Shown in pieces: positions 58,983 through 64,000 of a stretch of DNA of 64,000 nt. Position 1 is the stretch's first letter. Every line of letters begins with the position of its first letter. Below the pieces are notes generated by a model. The model worked only from the letters and a program-made list of their open reading frames with translations, did no database searches and was not told where the DNA came from. This DNA is from Hymenobacter cavernae (GTDB lineage: Bacteria; Bacteroidota; Bacteroidia; Cytophagales; Hymenobacteraceae). Position numbers and translations under genes: made by a program. The stretch is from contig NZ_BMHT01000001.1 of assembly GCF_014641455.1 (NCBI RefSeq), positions 978,117-1,042,116 of the forward strand. Reading direction: 5' to 3'.

Positions 58983-59177
58983 CTAAGCTCCTGTTTTGTA
59001 TTCTTTCTGCAATAGGCTCATCTCAGCAGCCAGCTCTTCCAGTTTACTGACGAGCGTTTGGGCTTTGCTACCATAGGACTTACGGCTATCCGTCCAGCTC
59101 AGAAACTGTTCTAGCTCGTTTTTGCCATATTTTATCATGGTAGCAGCATTCGCTAAAAACGTTTCTTCTGGCTCCAT
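58983..59177 (-). CDS. Small helical hypothetical protein (64 aa)
   Basis: From the ATG at 59177 it reads MEPEETFLANAATMIKYGKN and ends in a long amphipathic helix (KLEELAAEMSLLQKEYKTGA). The upstream in-frame extension is hydrophobic and probably not translated. No family is recognised. Confidence 0.45.
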   Translation of the reverse strand: MEPEETFLANAATMIKYGKNELEQFLSWTDSRKSYGSKAQTLVSKLEELAAEMSLLQKEYKTGA

Positions 59178-59540
59178 AATCCTGCTTAGTAGCTGTAAAA
59201 CAAATGGTATTGATAATTGCACAAATAATCCACCAAGTTTAGCCTGATAAGAGGATGTGCAAAAAATATAAAATAAATAGCTACCTGAGGCTGCCAGCAT
59301 TTTACGTTGTGCAGGCCTGTTTTCTTACTTACAAATTGACTTCTCTGGCTTAGGGGTCAACTTGACAACTTAGGCAAACCTGCTGTTCTTTTATACGGCC
59401 GAATAGCCCCAAAAAGTTGCCTTTCCAACAGCGGAAGTTCAGCTCAAATATTTAGTAAAATCAGCAAATATTTTTAGCAATATTGACCTAAAAGGTTGAT
59501 CTTAGTGTTCTCATATTTTCCTCCCTAACCTCTTTCTATT
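59178..59540. other. Intergenic region, no gene seen
   Basis: An AT-rich divergent spacer. It has two related AAATATTT-type tracts (CAAATATTTAG and CAAATATTTTT, 59441-59475) just before the zinc-ribbon gene. No full promoter was recognised. Confidence 0.4.
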
Positions 59541-59909
59541 ATGCTAGAAATGATGATTACCAAGAAGATTGGTAACCGCAGCTACCACTTCAACGCCACA
59601 GGCACCGATCTGCACGAACTGCTCACTGAGCACGAAAAGCTGAGCTTTCCGGATGTACCCGCTTGCGGGCTGTGTGGCTCTGTAAATCTGCGCCTGACCA
59701 GCCGCGTAGCCCAAGACAAGTTCAAGTACTGCGACATCAAGTGCGACGACTGCTTTGGCTCCGTTACGTTTGGCCGTCGTCAGGATGACGATAAGGTGTA
59801 TTTCCTGCGCAAAAAGGAAGGTGGCAAACCCGGTCAGCTCGACTGGATAAAATACGAGCCGAATGTAGCTGTTGCTGCTACTGCAGCACCCGCCGTAGCT
59901 AAACGATAA
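59541..59909 (+). CDS. Four-cysteine zinc-ribbon-like protein (122 aa)
   Basis: The N-terminus reads MLEMMITKKIGNRSYHFNAT (a short beta-sheet). Two knuckles, CGLCG (residues 42-46) and CDIKCDDC (residues 63-70), are spaced like a zinc ribbon. GSVTFGRRQDDDKVYFLRKK follows, then a Pro/Ala tail. Similar small four-Cys proteins occur in phages and Bacteroidota as nucleic-acid-associated proteins, but I do not identify a family. Its terminator follows at once. Confidence 0.55.
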   Translation: MLEMMITKKIGNRSYHFNATGTDLHELLTEHEKLSFPDVPACGLCGSVNLRLTSRVAQDKFKYCDIKCDDCFGSVTFGRRQDDDKVYFLRKKEGGKPGQLDWIKYEPNVAVAATAAPAVAKR

Positions 59910-59930
59910 CTATCTTCCTCTGCTTACTTC

Positions 59931-59957
59931 AAAAGCCGCTCTGATCGAGCGGCTTTT
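59931..59957 (+). terminator. Rho-independent terminator
   Basis: AAAAGCCGCTC-TGAT-CGAGCGGCTTTT, a perfect stem behind the zinc-ribbon gene. Confidence 0.9.
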
Positions 59958-60154
59958 GGTGCTTTATAGCACTGCGTTGCCCCACTTTAGCTAGCTTACT
60001 CTTTTGGGGAACAAGGTTCTCCAAGTAGCCTTTTACCATTCGGCCGGTTTTACGCTCATTGGGGGAGCCCTATTTACCACTCCCTGAAAGCTTCTTTCTC
60101 TAGCCAACTGAGAATCCTAGGTTTGAGACATCAATCACCTAAACCTAGGTTCTT

Positions 60155-61072
60155 ATGAAACGCTTCTCTCTCCTCTACCCGCTTCTGCTGCTTCTGGTGT
60201 TCAGCCAAGCTGCCTTCCTTCAAGCTGCTCCTATAGCCGATCGGCCAGCTAACCATCCTAGCTTTACAGTCCGAGTAGTCGGCAAAGGTCAGCCCATGCT
60301 TCTGATTCCGGGTCTCACGTGCCCCGGCGCCGTCTGGGACGAAACGGTGGCTAAATACCAGAGGCAGTATCAGTGCCATATCATCTCGCTGGCAGGTTTC
60401 GGCGGGCAGCCAGCTGAGCAGCCTGTTTCTCAACAGTTTTTACAAGACGTACGTGATCAGCTACTAGCTTACGTTCACACGCAAAAGCTTATTAAACCTA
60501 TTCTTGTAGGACACAGCCTAGGTGGCTTCTTGGCTTTATGGATGAGTACGATTGAGCCAACTGTCATCGGGCCACTTGTGATCGTAGATTCACTGCCCTT
60601 CTTAGCAGCTGTGCAAAATCCTGCAATGACGGTTGAACAGGCTAGGCCCATGGTCGCCAGCCTACGTCAGCAGATGAGCCAAAGCACGCAAACCATTGCC
60701 ATGGCTCGTCAGACGTCGGCCGGCATGATGACCGATACAGCCCGCATCAGCCAGGCGACTCGCTGGAGCGTGACCTCGGACCCCGCTACGGTAGCCCAAG
60801 CCATGTACGATTTGTACACGACCGATTTGCGTCAAGATGTTGCCCGCATTCAGCAGCCAGTGCTGGTGCTAGGTGCCTGGGCCGCTTACAAGCAATATGG
60901 CTCAACAAAGGAAAGTACCCGCGCCATCTTCGAGCAACAATACGCCAAGCTGCCCCAGCACCGCATCGAAATGTCGGAAACAGGTAAGCACTTTCTGATG
61001 TGGGACGATGCACAGTGGTTTTTTGCGCAAACTGATGTTTTCCTGAAGCAGCAAGCCGTTGCGCACAAATAG
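60155..61072 (+). CDS. Alpha/beta hydrolase, exported
   Basis: 305 residues. The signal peptide is LLYPLLLLLVFSQAAFLQAA. The hydrolase fold shows MLLIPGLTCPGAVWDETVAK (oxyanion hole), the nucleophile elbow ILVGHSLGGFLALWM, a cap region and the C-terminal His (SETGKHFLMWDD). The Asp is probably in the VLVLGAWAAY neighbourhood. It is likely a periplasmic esterase or lactonase; the substrate is unknown. It lies 85 bp upstream of the DUF7010 gene. Confidence 0.88.
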   Translation: MKRFSLLYPLLLLLVFSQAAFLQAAPIADRPANHPSFTVRVVGKGQPMLLIPGLTCPGAVWDETVAKYQRQYQCHIISLAGFGGQPAEQPVSQQFLQDVRDQLLAYVHTQKLIKPILVGHSLGGFLALWMSTIEPTVIGPLVIVDSLPFLAAVQNPAMTVEQARPMVASLRQQMSQSTQTIAMARQTSAGMMTDTARISQATRWSVTSDPATVAQAMYDLYTTDLRQDVARIQQPVLVLGAWAAYKQYGSTKESTRAIFEQQYAKLPQHRIEMSETGKHFLMWDDAQWFFAQTDVFLKQQAVAHK

Positions 61073-61157
61073 TATGTTTGACGAGGCGCACCTAGCCTGC
61101 TCAAAAGCTAGGTGCCATCAATGTGCATCTTTTACTCACGATAACCCTCACGAACTT

Positions 61158-61742
61158 ATGCTACTGGAAGAGGAATTTACTGCGCTGAAGCTTGAGTTGT
61201 CAGTAAAGGCAAAGAACGGGCTCGACTTCATTGTAGCAGCCAGTATGGTCTGGGCTGTTATTGCCTTCGTCTGGACACTGCCTAACTCGCCGACACAGAA
61301 CGGATTTATTACGTTTTTCGTGGGTGCTACTATGCTGCCTTTAGCATGGGTTCTTTCCAAAGTATTTCGCACCACCTGGACGATAACGCATAATCCACTT
61401 CAACCGCTCGGTCTGTGGCTTAATTTCGCGCAACTGTTTTACTTCCCTTTCCTTATTTTCATCTACAGTAAATACCCTCAGCATTTTATCATGACGTATG
61501 GCATCATTACAGGTGCTCATTTCTTCCCATACGCTTGGTTTTATAATGCTAAACCTTTCGCCGTTATGGCTGGCGTAATTCCGATAGGTTGTCTACTTAT
61601 TGGTCTACACACCTCGGGCGCTGACCTCTACCTCATTCCGGCCTTTATGACTTGCGCACTGCTGCTGCTAGTGGGGTTACTACTTACTTCGTACCGCCAC
61701 AACAAAAAGGCTTATCTCCTTACAGTAGCTCATCTACACTAA
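61158..61742 (+). CDS. DUF7010 family membrane protein
   Basis: 194 residues from the ATG at 61158. After an amphipathic start (EEEFTALKLELSVKAKNGLD) there are about six TM helices: FIVAASMVWAVIAFVW, GFITFFVGATMLPLAWVLS, LWLNFAQLFYFPFLIFIY, FIMTYGIITGAHFFPYAWFY, VMAGVIPIGCLLIGL and the last LLLLVGLLLTSY. The HFFPYAWFY segment is typical of the family, whose function is unknown. ATGs at 61074 and further upstream are possible. It precedes the LytS gene by 12 bp. Confidence 0.75.
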   Translation: MLLEEEFTALKLELSVKAKNGLDFIVAASMVWAVIAFVWTLPNSPTQNGFITFFVGATMLPLAWVLSKVFRTTWTITHNPLQPLGLWLNFAQLFYFPFLIFIYSKYPQHFIMTYGIITGAHFFPYAWFYNAKPFAVMAGVIPIGCLLIGLHTSGADLYLIPAFMTCALLLLVGLLLTSYRHNKKAYLLTVAHLH

Positions 61743-61754
61743 CAGTTAACGACT

Positions 61755-62897
61755 ATGTTTGCCTACACTTCCGCGCCTGCTCCTAGTCGTTTGTACTGGC
61801 GCGCCCAACTGCTTGGCTGGTTCCTCTACGCAGTCTTCAATGTGGTACTCTTTGGCGCATTCGGTAAACTTTCGGCCGACACCCTGCTGGTAACGGTAAC
61901 TATTGTAATACCCCTGCTGGCGCTAACCCACTGGTTACGCTACCATATAAGGGCCAATGCCTGGGAGAGGCTTCCTCCTTTGCCGCTGCTAGGTCGGTTA
62001 CTACTCACTAACCTGATCCTATCAGTTCTTAGTCAGGTTATTATTTGGGCGCTTATTATTTGGGTGGTGCGGCCCGTTAGAGATGGAGAGCCTCACGGAT
62101 GGGCCCAATTTATTGGGTATACCCTTAACGTCAACTTTGTGCTGTGGCTATGGGAAGGCTTTTATTTTGGCTGGCATTATCTGCTCAGCTATAAGCAAGC
62201 GGAAGTAGATAAGTGGAAGCTAACTGCTGCCGTGCGTGAAGCAGAAATGCGGACATTAAAGGCCCAAATCAATCCTCACTTCATGTTTAATGGATTAAAC
62301 AACATCCGTGCTTTGGTAATGGAAGATCCGGGCCGCGCCCGCCAGATGATTACACATCTATCTGATTTGCTGCGTTATTCCATTCAGCTCAACAGCGCCG
62401 AGCAGGTACCATTGATCCGCGAGTTGGAAATCGTAGAGCACTACTTAGAGTTGGAAGCCGTACAACTGGAAGAGCGCCTTACGTATTCGCTCGATGTAGA
62501 TGAAGCTACGTTGCAAGCGCTTATCCCGCCAATGACACTTCAACTGTTGGTTGAAAATGCTATCAAGCATGGCATCGCACCTCGGCCTCAAGGCGGCAAG
62601 ATTGCTCTCACGGCGCATCTAGAGTTAGCTAATCAAGCGTTGCTCATAACTGTACGCAACACCGGCCGTTACGAACCCAATGTAGGCCACAAAGGGCTAG
62701 GTTTACACAATGCTCAGGAACGCTTGTCTCTACTTTTTGGGGAACAAGCCCAATTAACCATCACCAACGACCCGCTCACGTTAGACACTGTGCTGGCTCA
62801 GGTACGTTTACCCCTCGTATTGCACGCTGTCACAACACCTAATGCTGCAAACCTCTCACACTTCCTTTCTTCATCGCATGAACGTATTGCTGGTTGA
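61755..62897 (+). CDS. LytS-family sensor histidine kinase
   Basis: 380 residues: four TM helices in the first 150 residues (LLGWFLYAVFNVVLFGAF and others), a coiled linker, then the His_kinase domain with His175 in AQINPHFMFNGLNNIRALVM and the atypical ATPase LVENAIKHGIAPRP / GLGLHNAQERLSLLFG. This class is membrane-bound and phosphorylates LytTR regulators; the partner overlaps its end by 20 bp. The signal is unknown. It follows DUF7010 by 12 bp, and the DUF7010 protein may be part of the same unit. Confidence 0.93.
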   Translation: MFAYTSAPAPSRLYWRAQLLGWFLYAVFNVVLFGAFGKLSADTLLVTVTIVIPLLALTHWLRYHIRANAWERLPPLPLLGRLLLTNLILSVLSQVIIWALIIWVVRPVRDGEPHGWAQFIGYTLNVNFVLWLWEGFYFGWHYLLSYKQAEVDKWKLTAAVREAEMRTLKAQINPHFMFNGLNNIRALVMEDPGRARQMITHLSDLLRYSIQLNSAEQVPLIRELEIVEHYLELEAVQLEERLTYSLDVDEATLQALIPPMTLQLLVENAIKHGIAPRPQGGKIALTAHLELANQALLITVRNTGRYEPNVGHKGLGLHNAQERLSLLFGEQAQLTITNDPLTLDTVLAQVRLPLVLHAVTTPNAANLSHFLSSSHERIAG

Positions 62898-63603
62898 CGA
62901 TTCGCGTCTAGCACGCATTGAATTACGCCATCTGCTCCAAAGCTTTCCAGACTTAGTAGTAGTAGGTGAAGCTAAAAACATTGACGAGGCTCACAACCAG
63001 ATCCAACAGCATCAACCTGATTTATTATTTCTCGATATTCAGATGCCAGGTGGCAATGGCTTTGACTTGCTAGAATCTCTAGAATCAGCTCCGTATGTTG
63101 TCTTTACCACGGCTTACCTTGATTATGCCTTGCAAGCATTTGAGGTTAACGCCTTGGACTATCTACTTAAACCTATTCAGGAAGCTCGCTTAGCAGCAGC
63201 CGTGGAGAAGGCGCGCCAGCAATTGCTAGCTCGGGCACCTGCTTCCATTGAGATAAATGCTACTCCTTTATCTGGAGCTGATCAGGTGTTTGTAAAAGAT
63301 GGGGAGCGGTGCTGGTTTGTTCGATTAGAAGCCATTAAACTATTCGAAATCAATGGCAGCTATACTCAAATCTACTTTGAGCAACACCGACCACTTATTC
63401 CACGCACCTTGCAACACTTGGAAGCCCGCCTTGACCCCAAAATATTCTTTCGGGCGAATCGTCAGCAAATCATCAATCTCAAATGGATTGATAATATTGA
63501 GCCGTGGTTTAGCAATACTCTAAAGATCAAACTCAAAGAGGGCCCTGAAGTGGAAGTTTCCCGAAAACAATCAGCTCTATTCCGAGAAATGATGAGCTTG
63601 TAA
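62878..63603 (+). CDS. LytTR-family response regulator
   Basis: 241 residues. The receiver domain has its phospho-Asp at about 53 (LLFLDIQMPGGNGFDLL), the switch Thr (VVFTTAYLDYAL) and Lys (DYLLKPI). The LytTR DNA-binding domain (about 145-241) has IKLFEINGSYTQIYFEQHRP, FFRANRQQIINLKWID and the final SRKQSALFREMM. It starts at the ATG at 62878 inside the LytS gene. It likely regulates a membrane or surface function; no target is evident in the window. Confidence 0.94.
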   Translation: MNVLLVDDSRLARIELRHLLQSFPDLVVVGEAKNIDEAHNQIQQHQPDLLFLDIQMPGGNGFDLLESLESAPYVVFTTAYLDYALQAFEVNALDYLLKPIQEARLAAAVEKARQQLLARAPASIEINATPLSGADQVFVKDGERCWFVRLEAIKLFEINGSYTQIYFEQHRPLIPRTLQHLEARLDPKIFFRANRQQIINLKWIDNIEPWFSNTLKIKLKEGPEVEVSRKQSALFREMMSL

Positions 63604-63904
63604 TTATCTAAATCTAATTATTGATGCAACAGTGCATAACTTAACAATACAAGCACTGATAAGCAAGTTGATCTACTTGAAACTTGTAAAAATTAGAATT
63701 ACCTAATGGAACTAGGTCAACTACACTGTTCAGAAGCCAACAAGACAGATATTCCAAGTGACTTCTTATTTGCTTCGCAGTATCAGTTGACTACAAAAGC
63801 TAAAAACAAAGGCCAGTATTTTGGATATAGCTGCCTGTCGGTTCATACATCGAAACTTGACCTACTCGCTTCGTTGCGCAGCGAAGGGTGGGGGGCTAAA
63901 CGAG
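63604..63904. other. Intergenic region before the rRNA operon
   Basis: No convincing gene. A 69-codon plus-strand ORF (63706-63915) has no family and runs into the rRNA terminator. A CTTCGTTGCGCAGCGAAG near-palindrome lies at about 63868-63888. Confidence 0.45.
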
Positions 63905-63952
63905 TTCAGCCCTGACTGTTCGCGCGGAGGGCAGCGACCAGCCAGGGCTGAA
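63905..63952 (-). terminator. rRNA operon terminator
   Basis: TTCAGCCCTGACTG (63905-63918) pairs with CAGCCAGGGCTGAA (63939-63952), with one A:C mismatch. It lies 12 bp beyond the 5S 3' end on the minus strand; no strong T run follows. Confidence 0.7.
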
Positions 63953-63963
63953 GAACAAGCAAA

Positions 63964-64000
63964 GGTTGGCGGCGACCGACTCTCCCACCGGTGAAGGCAG
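63964..64000 (-). rRNA. rrf: 5S ribosomal RNA, 3' end (partial)
   Basis: Read on the minus strand the edge contains CTGCCTTCACCGGTGGGAGA followed by GTCGGTCGCCGCCAACC, the highly conserved 3' third of bacterial 5S rRNA (GTGGGAGAGTxGGTCGCCGCCA). The 5' part and the 23S and 16S genes should lie just right of the window. Confidence 0.88.

Noticed and set aside
63706..63915. A 69-codon ORF before the rRNA terminator
   Set aside because: No family resemblance, low-complexity end, and overlap with the rRNA terminator hairpin.

Overview
The window looks like a chromosomal segment of a high-GC member of the Bacteroidota, most probably Hymenobacter or a close relative (family placement is inference). 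Signs seen in the sequence are C-terminal type IX secretion (T9SS) sorting domains on several exoenzymes, a DUF4468 protein, a Bacteroidota-type -7 element (TAnnTTTG), few Shine-Dalgarno sites, a 23S-intervening-sequence type four-helix-bundle gene, and a great excess of the palindrome ACCTAGGT.

Layout. 1-6 kb: the end of an FAD oxidoreductase with a Rieske domain, two tandem STAS proteins, a DUF1345 membrane protein, nicotinate phosphoribosyltransferase, a DUF4262 protein, a small frameshifted pseudogene and an HMA-domain protein. 6.2-18.9 kb: a one-strand nucleotide supercluster, read right to left as DHODH-like, pyrF, pyrE, purL, purQ, purC, a 62-aa ORF, an NTF2-like gene, purD, purN, purF, purM. 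19-27 kb: small proteins of unknown function, a possible attenuated leader, and a two-component pair (sigma-54 activator plus a soluble hybrid kinase with five PAS domains). 27.4-30.5 kb: a FAD reductase / type III PKS / methyltransferase cluster like phenolic-lipid or alkylquinone loci. 30.7-34.7 kb: a histone-deacetylase-like enzyme, tRNA-Val(GAC), an outer-membrane beta-barrel, a PfpI protein and a thioesterase. 34.8-39.7 kb: an ABC export operon (ATPase, two FtsX/MacB permeases, HlyD adaptor) with a four-helix-bundle gene between the permeases. 40-52 kb: stress-type SDR, then a pectin-degradation region (PL11 lyase, two pectate lyases, polysaccharide deacetylase, MFS transporter). 52-58 kb: a cobalamin-riboswitch-led vitamin B12 uptake operon (btuF-btuC-btuD-TonB receptor). 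58-63.6 kb: small unknown genes, an alpha/beta hydrolase, a DUF7010 protein and a LytS/LytTR pair. The right edge holds the 3' end of a 5S rRNA on the minus strand, so an rRNA operon lies just outside.

The strongest unexplained signals are not single genes. They are (i) the CTAG-centred palindrome bias in coding and non-coding DNA, (ii) four intergenic loci built from tandem 7-8-mers in inverted arrangement, one pair bracketing the four-helix-bundle gene, (iii) two large REP-like inverted repeats sharing a TCGTTCAACGA core, and (iv) a 14-bp motif shared by the upstream regions of the pectin and polysaccharide genes. No complete transposon, prophage, CRISPR array or recognisable defence island was seen.
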